Below, piece by piece: positions 10,401-22,400 of a stretch of 64,000 nt of DNA. This DNA is from Symbiodinium natans (taxonomy: Eukaryota; Sar; Dinophyceae; Suessiales; Symbiodiniaceae): contig CAJNDS010000446.1 of NCBI GenBank assembly GCA_905221605.1, positions 627,243 to 691,242 of the forward strand, written 5' to 3'. Positions within the stretch are counted from its first letter, which is position 1. The number at the start of each line of letters is the position of its first letter. The translations under genes were made by a program, and so were the position numbers. The notes beneath the pieces were generated by a model, which ran no database searches, had not been told where the DNA came from, and saw nothing but the letters and a program-made list of their open reading frames with translations.

Positions 10401-13400
10401 TTAGGGTTTAGGGTTTAGGGTTTAGGGTTTAGGGTTTAGGGTTTAGGGTTTAGGGTTTAGGGTTTAGGGTTTAGGGTTTAGGGTTTAGGATTCCATCTAG
10501 GAAGATGTTTTTTTTCAGAGGTGTGTAAGGGGCCCAACCGAGGAACCTTCCGGGAATTCTTCAGCTGGGCTGCTTACTTGCTCCCTGTTGCAATTGTGTC
10601 TTGGACCCAGGGGGTTTATGGTTTAGGGTTTAGGGTTTAGGGTTTAGGGTTTAGGGTTTAGGAGTTGGGGTTCAGGGTAATTGTGTCTTGGACCCAGAGT
10701 AGGCCCTTGTTCCGCTTCTTGTTTGTTGCTTTATAGGTTCCCTTGTAAACCCGAAACCAAACCAGGTGCCCTTGTTCCACTCTGAGGGAAAAGTTGTGGT
10801 TCCCTTATGTTCCCTTATAAAACCCCTTTGACACCTAAAAAAGAGGGTGCCCTCTTCTTTTATGGGTTCCCCTACTACCCCCCCCCCCCCCCCCCCCTTT
10901 GTGGTACCCCCCCCCTAGGTTTAGGCTAGCTAGGGATAGGTAAGCCTAATTAAGGCTATTTAAGGGGGGAACCTAGGGGTATATAGTGTGGAGGGTGTAG
11001 TAGGGAGACCCTAAACACTAAACCCTAGACCCTAAACCCTAAACCCTAAACCCTAAACCCTAAACATATTCCTCTTGGCTGCTCTTGGGCCTAGGTGTCT
11101 CCTCTCTGGCTTCAGGACAAGGTGCCTTTTGGAACTGTGCCACAAGCCATCATGGCCTTCCAGGTGTCGCTGGGCGCGCTGACCGTGGTTGTTCGGAAGT
11201 TCCGTTCCCTAGTAGTAGATTAGGTAACCTTTAACCTTTTTGGGGTAGTAGATTAGGTAACCTTTAACCTTTTTTGGGGTAATGTTAACGTCGCTTTAAT
11301 AAACCCCCCCCCCCCCCCCAAATCTTGTTTTGGTCCCCGGGGTTTGGACGGGTCAAAAAAAAGAGAGGGTGTCAATAATGAGGATTCTGGGGTCTGGGGT
11401 CTGCGGCCTGGGGGTCTAAAGGTTTTAAGTAAGGAAACCTGGCTTTGAGATCTCTCGCGGCTTCCTGAATTCCAGGACCCGAAGGCTGAAGTCTTAAGCT
11501 TCAGGGATTCTTGCCTTGAGACTTGGACCAGGACCCGAAGCCTGAAGTCTTGAGCTTAAGGGTTCTTGTCTTGAGACTTAAAGGCAGCCATTTAAACTTG
11601 AGGCTTCCTTGGTTCCCCCCCCCTCGCCGAAATTATTATTGCCACCCATTTACTATTGTCATTTTGGAGGCCCATAAGGGGTACCCTTTCCGGACTTGTT
11701 TTCGAGCCCCGGGGGATAAGATTTTAGTAAAGAAACCTTGCTTTCAGACCTCTGGCGGTTTCCTGAATTCCAAGACCCGAAGGCTGAAGTCTTCAGCTTC
11801 AGGGACTCTTATCTGAAGCCTTAGAGGAAGACCTGCTCCTCTGAAGAAAGAGGCCTGAAGCAGTTTCTCGCAGCTCTGGAGCTGCAGCAATCTCAAGAGG
11901 CACCTGCTTCTCTGAAGAAACAGGCCTGAAGCAGCAGTTTCTCGCAGCTCTGGAGCTGCAGCAAATCTCAAGAGGCACCTGCTTCTCTGAAGAAACAGGC
12001 CTGAAGCAGCAGTTTCTCGCAGCTCTGGAGCTGCAGCAATCTCAAGAGGCACCTGCTTCTCTGAAGAAACAGGCCTGAAGCAGCAGTTTCTCGCAGCTCT
12101 GGAGCTGCAGCAATCTCACAAGACAAGCAATCTCAAACGAGATCTGCTTCTCTAGAGCCTCGGAGCTCGAAAAGTCTTCTCTGCAAGTAAAATTTCTGAT
12201 TCCTGGCCGGCCAAATATTACTGTTGTCACCCCATTATTATTTTCACCGGACCCCCCTATATAGACTTGTTTACACACATCGGCCCGAAAACCTCCCGTA
12301 ATGGAAAGTAGTCTTCGGCTGAGCCCCTCTGGCCCGGCGAATATTACAGTTGCCACCCCAATTATAGATGTGAGGTTAACATTAGTATAGCCCCCTTCTA
12401 TCCCTAAAGGTTGACCTTTAGCTCCCCCAGGCTTCTGGACAACTAAGGTTCCGTGTCCGCGTTGATTGCCGAGGGTAGCCGCCTGGAAGGGCTGGTTCAG
12501 GCACTGGCGGCGGCCTCGCGGCGTGCACAGAACCCACTCCCAGCGCCTGAGATCAGCAAAGCGGCCGTTGAAGTGGATGGGCTGTCGCTCAGTTTGCCTG
12601 ACGGATCTTTTCTCTACAGGCAACTCTCCTTTCAGCTGAAGCCGGGGGAGAGCCTGGTGGTGTTCGGGCCATCTGGTGCAGGCAAGACCACGCTGATTCG
12701 TGCCTTGGCTGGCTTGTGGGCAGGGGGTTCCGGGAGTCTCCGGCACACAAGGCCGGTGGCTTTTCTGCCACAGGATCCCTACATGCCCGAGGGTTCACTG
12801 CGTCGCGTGCTGTCATTTCCCTTGGCCGAGCACACGCTCCGGGATGAAGACATTCTGGCAGCTGCCCAGCGCCTTGGGGACCAAATGAACCCTCAAAGGG
12901 TTTATGATCCATATGCCTGAACAGGAATTATAGTAGCAAAGGGTATATGCCCCCCCCTAAACCCTAAACCCTAAACCCTAAACCCCAATTTTAAGGTTCA
13001 TTTCGTCCCCCAGGTGCTCCTGCCTGGGTGATGTCATCGCGCGGCATGGAGAGGACTTGGAGGTCGTTGCTGATTGGGAGGCCGTGCTTTCGAGAGGCGA
13101 GCGGCAGCTGAGATGCCCAGTAGTGCCCTCATTGTTTTTGTGTTTTTTTTGTTGGGGGGAGGGGGGGGAGTAGGGTTTGGGGTTTGAGGTTACGGGTTTA
13201 GGGTTAAGGGTTTAGGTTCCCACATGAACCCCTTTAAGAAGAGAAGGGTTCAACCTTTTCTATTCCTTGGTTACTGGGCAACCGAGGCAGCGATGTGCAT
13301 TTTGTCGACTGCTTCTGCTGCGGCCCAACCTGGCAATCCTGGATGAAGCAACTTCTGCCCTGGACGAGCCAACGGAGGAAGCCCTCTACCAGCAACTGCT

Positions 13401-16400
13401 GAGCCTGTGCGCCGGGATGAGCTTCTTAGTAGCTGAGTGAGTACACTTTACACATTTTGGGATACTATAACAATCCCCTATAAATCTGAAAGTGTGCACT
13501 TTTTAGGGGCTTATGAACTCAGCAAGTAAGGCTTTGTCTCCATCACACATCGCCCGGCCTTGCAGCGATTCCACACGCACGTGCTTCGCTTTGAGGTGGA
13601 TGAGTCTGGCGAAGCATCTGGGAAATTTGAAGTGAACACTGCTGCTACGCCATGAGAAGCACTTGGTGGATTGCTTTCAGATGCCTTGGGCACCAAACAA
13701 ACCCTAGAAGGGTCTTAGGCCTCAGAATACCTTGCAAGGGATGGTAAGTAGCTGCAAGAGGAAGGGTACATGACCCCAATTATAGGGTTCAGAATACCTT
13801 AATCGGGCTTATCGCTGTATAGGGTACATGACCCCAATGATAGGGTTCTTTCGGTCCCCAAGGTGTGCCAAGGAGAAGAAAAAAATTGACTCTGGGGCCC
13901 AGCGCGGGGCTTCAGAACCTCCCAACAGAGCCTGCGCCCACACACAAGCTTACTTGGAGGTTCATGGTACTTAGTAGAACCAAGTATAACTGTACTTATG
14001 GCCCGCATATAAGCCCCTTAAGTGCCCTAATATGGTTATAACAAGTACAATTATGGGTACAGTTATAACTGGTTAATAAGTACCATGAACCTCTAAGCAG
14101 AGCCTGCGCCCAGACATAGGCTTAGTTGCCATACTAAGGGTAACGGCACGACTTCTGGAGGGTAGTTTCATGGGCCCTGATTATGGTCCCTTAATATGTA
14201 GAGGGTGCATGAGGGGTATGGGCCACATTGTTGGCTCTAGGAACCTAAAAAAAACTAGGTAGGCCCTGAAGGGACATTGCTCGTACTTTCTCTTCTTGGG
14301 TTTCGCAGGATTCTAGTTAGGAATATTCGCTTGAACTCCCATGTTCTCCCTATCCTTACTCGGTTTCCAAACCCTAAACCCTAAACCCGAAACCCGAAAC
14401 CCTAAACCCTAAACCCTAAACCCTAAACCCTAAACCCTAAACCCTAAACCCTAAACCCTAAACCCTACACCCCCTAAACCCTAAACCCTAAACCCTAAAC
14501 CCTAAACCCTAAACCCTAAACCCTAAACCCTAAACCCTAAACCCTAAACCCTAAACCCTAAACCCTAAACCCTAAACCCTAACCCTAAACCCTAAACCCT
14601 AAACCCTAGCCTGGAACCTCAAGCGCAAGGCCTTTAACTGGGTCTACTCCGGGGCCCTGGCTGGAAAGCCCTGGCTCTCTGTTTTGGGGAACCACGACTA
14701 TGGCCTCCCGCCTGAGGTTTAGGGTTTAGGGTCTAGGGTCTAGGGTTTAGGGTCTAGGGTCATCATGGTTTAGTCCTATGTGGGGGTTTCGCCCGGGATT
14801 GGGGCATTTGTGTTTGGATGTTTTCGTTCTGTTGGGGGAAGTGTGGTTTAGGGTTCGATTTCATTTTTTTGTTTCGGCGGTGGCGTGGGTTTGGTTGTAG
14901 TGGTCCTTGCCACTCGGCTTGAGGTCTTTTGGTCAGGAGGAACAGACTGAACCCTAAACCCTAAACCCATTCTAGGGGTCCGAGGGTTCAGGGTGGCTGG
15001 GTGGATTGCCGGACTGAGCGCACATGGTTGAACATGTAGAGTTTACAATTGAAAAGTGGGATGTTCCTCTTATACTAACTGTCCTACAAGGGGATTATAG
15101 TACGCCCTATGATCATCCCTATTAAGGACTGTTAGTTTAAGGTGCAGCACCCCAAATTGACAACTTGAAGTTCACTTGGAGGTTCATGGCACTTCTTAAC
15201 CAATTTTACCTGTACTTACAACCCACTTCTAAGCCCCTAAAACGTGCCCTAATATGGTTTTAAGTACAGTTGTCAGTAAACCCACTTATAACCCACTTAT
15301 AAGCCCCTAAAAGGCGCCCCTATATGGTGATAAGTACAGTTATGACCGGTTAACTGTGCTTATAACCACTTATAACCCACTTATGAGCCCCCAAAAAGTA
15401 CCCAAATATGTGGTAACAATTACAGTTTTTAGTATAGTTACGTAGTTATAAGTGGTTAATACGTACCATGAAGCTCCAAGTAGGGATCCTTTGGAGTTTA
15501 GGGTTAGGGTTTAGGGTTTAGGGTTCGGGTTTAGGGAAACCCTAACCCTAAACCCTAAACCCTAAACCCTAAACCCTAAACCCCTGGTTAGCTACTTCAT
15601 CGGGTGCACGCGCATGATCCCGAGCCCCAAGCGACCATGCAACCCAGCTTCCGCCATGGGGCCCCAAAGCTTCCAGGAGAACCGGAACCCCACTTTGGTT
15701 GAGGGTTTAGGGTTTAGGGTTTAGGGTTTAGGGTTTAGGGTTTAGGGCTTAGGGTTTAGGGTTTAGGGTTTAGGGTTTAGGGTTTAGGGCTCAGGGTTTA
15801 GGGTTTAGGGTTTAGGGTTTAGGGTTTACAAGGTTTAGGGTTTAGGGTTTATAAGGATAAGGGTGCACAGGCACGGAAGCCCCAAATCCCTACACCCTAC
15901 ACGCCCTACACCTCAAGCCTTGAACCCCTGTTGCTGTTTGAGGTGCACGCCAGTTCAACTACGCCTGGGACCAGCAGGCACCAACAGCCTATAGTGCCTA
16001 AATTCTACTTTAGGGTTTAGGGTTTAGGGTGGCCCAAAGCCCAAATCTGAACCACGAATCCTACATCCTAAGCCTTACAGCCCGGAGCACTACCTGAACC
16101 CTACCTACACCCCACAGGCCCTACAGCCCTGAACCCAAGCCATGCTCGAACCAAAGATCCAGACCCCTGATTTTAGGGCTTGGGGGGTTCAGGGTTTAGG
16201 GTTTAGGGTCAAGGGTCTAAGGTCTAGGGTCTAGGGTTTAGTGGGTTCAATGGGTACAGTTTTTAGATGTTTAATATTCGGGCGCTTAAGGTTTCTAGGG
16301 TTCGAGGGCTTAGAAGTTTAGAGTTTAGCCGAAGCCCTAAACCCTAAACCCTAAACCCTAAACCCTAAATCCTAAATCCAAGGCTTTAGGGTGTGAGGTT

Positions 16401-19400
16401 TCTTCCAGATCTTCTGCTCAGATCCTTGCGCCTTGCGGCAGGTGGCGTACACTTGGGCCAGCGCAGGGTCCTGAGATTGCGCTCGGCAAGGCTTTGAGAC
16501 TTCAAGGTACTGTAGGGGTGTAGAGTGTAGGGTTTAGGCTTTAGGCTTTAGGGTTTAGGGTTTAGGGTTTAGGTTCAGGGTTTAGGTGCAGGGCTCAGGG
16601 TTCAGGGTTCAGGGTTCAGGGTTCAGGGTTCAGGGTTCAGGGTTTAGGCATTCAACTTGAAACCCTCCAGCTTCTCAGGACCATGACGCTGATGTCCAGA
16701 GTTTTTTGGTGCTTTTGCAGGGTGAGAGGTGGCTTTCTGCTTTGCTGTTTCAGGGGGTTCGACATCTGAGTTGTCCATGCTCAATGCGCCTTAAATCCCT
16801 ACCCCCAACCCTAAACCTTGAAGCCCAACCAAGTCTTGAAACTCGAAAGCCTGGAGCCGTATGCTGGGCCAGCCCACTCGACGCCCTATGCCCTGAACCT
16901 TAAATCTCCTAAGACTCTGTACCCTAAACCCGAAACCCTAAACCCTAAACATTATCCACACAAAAACAGTAATTACTCGAGGACCGGTGGGTGATGCCGG
17001 CGCTGTACTTCAGCCAGCACGTGCGCTATCCTGCCGCAGCCCCACAGCTCTGGTTGAGGGTTTTGGGGTTTCGGTTTAGGGATTAGGCGCTTAGGGTTTA
17101 GGGTTCAGGGTTTGGGGTTCAGGGTTTAGGGTTTGGAGTGTCGGGTTTAGGGTTTTAGGGACAGCCCGGCGGCTCTAGCATGAGGGTTTCACCTCAAAAC
17201 CGCTGCAGTCCTCGCCTTCGCTTGCTCATGCAGCTTGCCGCCTTCCTCTTGCTGCAGCTGGAGCCGGGCCTTCTTCCTGGTGCTGCAGCTGTCAGAAGCG
17301 GTCATGATAAGCAAGACGAAGCCACAGCGAAAGCGAGAAGCTGAGGCTGCCCATGGGGTTCCTGACAGAACGCAACGCCAGGCACGTGGCGCGGCAGTGG
17401 CAAGTGCTCTGGGATATCACTGAAGCCGAGAACCTCTGCACTGGCTACAAGAAGGCGCAGGCCTGGTACCCATTCGGCCGGTAGTGTATGGGAGTACTAT
17501 ACTTGAATGTTTTTTTTTGACAGCTCTGGTATAGGGTTTAGGGTTTTGGGGTGGGGTACGGGCTTAGGGGCTTAGAGGTTTAAGGGTTTTGGGGTTTAGG
17601 GTTGTAGGGGTTTAGGGCGTTTAGGGGCTCTTGTGGTTTCGGGTTCAGGGTCTTGGCGTGTAGGGTTCAGGGATTATAGGAGGGTCTCGGGTTTAGCATT
17701 ACGGGCCCTCTTGCTACACGAACTAGACTCTTTTGGCCCACCTATAAGAAGCCAAGTCATGGTGTGGAATGCTGTACTTTTGACCTTGCTTAGGGTCCTT
17801 AAACCCCCAGATGATGTATAATTCAAACCCTAAACCCTAAACCCTAAACCCCATAAATAATTTCAACTCGGGCCTGCAAAGCTCTACTGAGGGCCGAATT
17901 TGGCGCCCGAAGGAGTTTAGGGTTTAGGGTTTAGGGTTTAGGGTTTAGGGTTTAGGGGTATTCCCTTGCGGTACCTCTTTAATTATACTATTCTATTTGA
18001 GGACGGGAGTCCCTCTGTCTGTATGCGTTGCGGGCTCGAGAGCGTGGGGTTTAGGACTTGGGGTTTTGGGTTTTCTAAACCCAGAGGAAGGGCTTGTTGG
18101 GTTCTGAAGGGAGGGGGGTTCAAGGGGGTTACAACCTGAAAAAAGCTCGCGAAGTATTAGGGAACCTTGGGTTATATACCCCCCTTGTACCCCCCCCCCC
18201 CTCCCTTAAGAGCCCTATAGTAACTACGAATTGCTTACGAACCCCGTTCTTCCTTACGAAGGGTAATATGGGGATTCTTATTCTTTGTTTAGTCTTTTGG
18301 GGTTCTTAAGCAAATAGTAGGTACGGGCTTGTCAGACCCTAAACCCAAACCCTAAACCCTAAATCCTAAACCCTAAACCCTAAACCCTCAACCCTAAACC
18401 CTAAGCCCTAAACCCCAATCCCTAACCCCAATCCCTAAACCCTAAACCCTAAACCCTAAACCCTAGACTCTATGATAAGGGCTTGTTGGGTCTGTGTAGC
18501 CGGCCCAGGACCTGGGTTTTGAGGTGGACATCTTCATGCTGGACTCCAACGTCCCGGCCCCGGTTTAGGGTTTAGGGTTTAGGGTTTAGGGTTTAGGGTT
18601 TAGGGTTTAGGGTTTAGGGTTTAGGGTTTAGGGTTTAGGGTTTAGGGTTTAGTGGGGAGGGGGGGTGTTGGGTTTAGGGCTTAGGGTTTAGGAGGGGGCG
18701 CCCCCTAGTTACAAGTAGAGTCTTAATGACCCTCAATTGGGTGAAAAGGACCCTAGCTCAGGTTACAAGTTATAAGTCCCTTCAGTTGGTATAGTAAGCG
18801 GGCCTCAGGGTTTGGGGTCTTGGTCCTGCTCTCAACGAAGGGGCGTATTCTAAATCCAAAAGAAACGTCGTGTAAGGCCCTGAGCCCGAAAGACCAAACA
18901 CCCTGAACACCCTAAACCCTAAGCCCCTAAACCCTAATCCCCCCATACCCTAACCACTCCGCGAAGCCCTAAACGCTCAAGGTATGTCCCCTCCCAAAGC
19001 TCGGCTGCCCCAAGCAAGATCGTATGGGGATGTGGGTCCTAAAGGTTAGGAGCTTTTGGGCTTTTGGGGTTTGGGTTGAGGATTTTCGGTCTCGGGGAGG
19101 TTGGTGCAGGGCTATAAGATCCCGCCTCCCTACATTTGCAGTTTACAAGTCTACGTACTCTACGTCAAAGACTTCAGTATGTTATACAGTATGTGACCGC
19201 ATGTTCTCGTATTGTCTGCTATAGCAGCTCCACTGCATCACCTTGTGGAATGTTTGTGACTAGAGTTGGGGAGGACGGTGGAATACACGAAGCCCTAAGC
19301 CCAAACCCGCATCCCTAAACTGGCCCTAAACAATATGGAGGGGGGAATTTGCTAGAGGGGAGTTGTGTGCAAGGACGCAAGAGGATGATGCAAGATCTGT

Positions 19401-22400
19401 ATCCCCAACCCAAACTCGAGCAACGCGGTACCAAAATACAACCTCGAGAGCTTCAGGGCTTAGGGCCTTTTGGATTTCAGGCTTTAGGGTTTTAGGGTTT
19501 GGGGCTTTGGGCTGTTAGGGTCTTAGGGTTGTGGGCCCACAAGTGTTGTTGGACGTTGGTTTGCACGCTGCTGCTCATCAAATTCATCCCAATGAGGCCC
19601 TGGTTGCGAAGGCCCACGGCCCCGAAATACAAAGGCCGTCAAGAAGCACCGCGCCGCAAACGCTGAAACCTTAGATTCCATCGCACAACACGAAACCCTG
19701 CCCCTAAACCATAGAACCTAACACTGAAACCCTTAACCCCTAAACCTGAAGCCCTGAAGCCTAAAACCCTACACCCTGAACCCTAAACCCTAAGCCCAAA
19801 ACCCTAAAATCCCTAGAAAGCCCTGCACCCAATCGCATCCAGGTTGAAGATGCCCAGGACGTCAACGTGGCGACCTCGGGAACGCTTAGGTATTTAGGGT
19901 TTAGGGTTTAGGGTTTAGGGTTTTCCGGGTTTCCGGGTTTCGGGGTTCCGGGTTTCGGGTTCGCAGGGTTCAGGCCTCGACGAGCCGGTTGGCGGGTTTG
20001 GACGGGGGGAGGAGGGGGGTGGGCGGCGGGCAGGGGTTGGGGGTTGGGTGCGGGGCTGCCTCCAAAATCTAAGGTTCCCCATCGATTGGTGCCCAAGTCC
20101 TAGCTTTGCCTACGCCGTTACCGCCAAACCCTATACACCCTCTAAACCCGATAAGCCATGTAAACCCTATAAACCCTTCGTATAAGCCCTAACAACCCCT
20201 AAACTGCATCATGGCGCCCCGAGACCCAAATCAAAGCCGCAGCGCCCTAAACATAAGTAGTTGCGGTTTGGGCATTTTAGGTTTTTAGGGTGTTATGGTT
20301 TATGGGGCCCAGCCTTATTCCCATGTTGTTTATGGCCAGCTTCCCCTAAACCCTAAACCCTAAACCCTAAGCCTAAGCCCTAAACCCTAAACCCTAAGCC
20401 AGCAAAAAGGTTTAGGGTTCAGGGTTTAGGGTCTAGGGCTCAGGGCTTAGGGCTTAGGGCTTAGGGCTTAGGGCTAAACACCCTGAGAACTCAGGACTTT
20501 CAACACCCTCGGCGTCAACGCTCTGTTCACCCTGACCACCCGATCCATAATTCAGCACACTGAGCCCAAATGTTTAGGGTTTAGGGTTTAGGGTTTAGGG
20601 TTTAGGGTTTAGAATTTAGGGCAACTTCGACACTCCCATAGACCTAGGATCGAGACAATCAACTCAACCTTCAAACCCTAAACCCTAAACCCTAAACCCT
20701 AAACCCTAAACCCTAAACCCTCAACCCTAAACCCTAAACCCTAAACCCTAAACCCTAAACCCTAAACCCTCAAACCTAAACCTCAAAATTCCTAGGCCCT
20801 AAACCCCCCAGTGAGCCCGGGGGAGTGAGGCCCGGCCGGGATCCAACCTATGCCACCGCCACTTCAATGGCCAGGTGGGGGATGGCTTAGGGTTTAGGGT
20901 TTAGGGTTTAGGGTTTAGGGTTTAGGGTTTAGGGTTTAGGGTTTAGGGTTTAGGGTTTAGGGTTTAGGGTTTAGGGTTTAGGGTTTAGGGTTTGATGGTT
21001 TTGGGTTAAGGGTTCTGGGATTTTCGTTGTGGTGCCAGCTTGTTTAGACAAGCAACTTCCAAAAAATCATACTGATGCAGCATGCAATTTCTTTAATCCT
21101 GGTTTTGAGGGTTGAGGGTTTTGATACTCACGGCGCTACGGAGTTTTTATGAGGGGTTTCAGGGCTCAGGGCTTGGCTTGTTGTTGACGTCCCTTCCCGC
21201 AGGCTTCTGAGTGGGGGATCATCCAAACGGGATCGCAAGTTCGAGAACTGCACAGCTGAGCCTAGGTGCGGTTTAGGGGTTTAGGCTAGGATGTACCCTT
21301 ATTCCCTTTTTGGTAGCTTTACGTTCCCTTATAAACCCCTTTAAGCAAAAAAGGGCACCCTTTTTCATCCTAGGTTACTGGGCAACCTAGTAGGGCTGTA
21401 GGGTTTCTAGGGTTTTGAAGCGCTTCAGAGTCTGAGGGTTCTAGGGGTCTTGTTACTTTTTGACCGTGAAAGCCAAGGTGCCAACTGTTGTTGCAGAAGG
21501 CTTAGCCCCAAACCCTAAACCCTAAACCCTAAACCCCAAACCCCAAACCCTAAACCCTAAACCCCTGAACCCCACGTTTGCATAACCCTAAACCCTGAAT
21601 CTCATCGGTGACCAGTTGTCGCCATTCGTTGGGACACTGGCATGCGTCGTTGGGGTGCACGTTGTCCCCTCCGCCGTCAATCCAAGACGTCAAGTACATG
21701 CCGAGGGTTTGCCGGTGCCCGAACTGCGGCGTGCAGAAATGGGGCCTTTCACGCCGACCTGTGACCAGCTGAGGCTAGCTGGCGAGAATGCCTGGCGAGC
21801 TGGAAGGATACAACTGGCTGAGCTTCCAATGCTGATGATTGACCTTTTGCCAATGGTCGGGAAAATGCCTGGGTACGGGCAGGAGTGTTCCAACAGCTGT
21901 ACAGGACGGGGAATGCCTCGGGGTTTGCTATGTTAGGGATAGGGTTGTCGGGTTTTACCCAGGCCGTCAACCCTAAACTCAAACCCCTAAATTTAAGAGC
22001 CTCCGGCTCAAGCCGCCGACCCCGCTGGAGCATAGTTGAAAGGTTTAAACGCGCTCGTCAGCTCAAAGGATGCCAAAAGTTGATTTGCTTGAGCCTCTGT
22101 GAAACGTGGGGGGGGGGGGGGGTAGGGGGTAGGCCAGGACCCATCAATTCAAGCAACAACCCAAAAAAGGGGGGGGGGGGGGCAAGGGGAGGGGGGGGGG
22201 GGAGGGGTGGGGGGGTAAGGCGCGGGGGTGGGGTGGGTTTTTCTCAAAGGGAAAGAGGGAGGTTTTCACCTCCTTTTCCCATCCAACACGCCGCCAGGGT
22301 CGGCGGACCCCGTTTACGACACTATAAGACCCTACCTAAGCCCCTAATTGAACCCCATAAGCCCGTAATTTCACCCTGAACCATTGCACCCCCCCCAAGC

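Noticed and set aside
14366-14607. The window as a chromosome end
   Set aside because: Arrays occur throughout in both orientations with genes between them, so these are interstitial, not terminal, telomere repeats.
21616-22379. Two plus-strand open frames of 106 and 164 codons
   Set aside because: The second crosses repeat F and G-runs. The first has no family motif, alternative frames are equally open, and it does not join in phase to the surrounding phosphatase exons.
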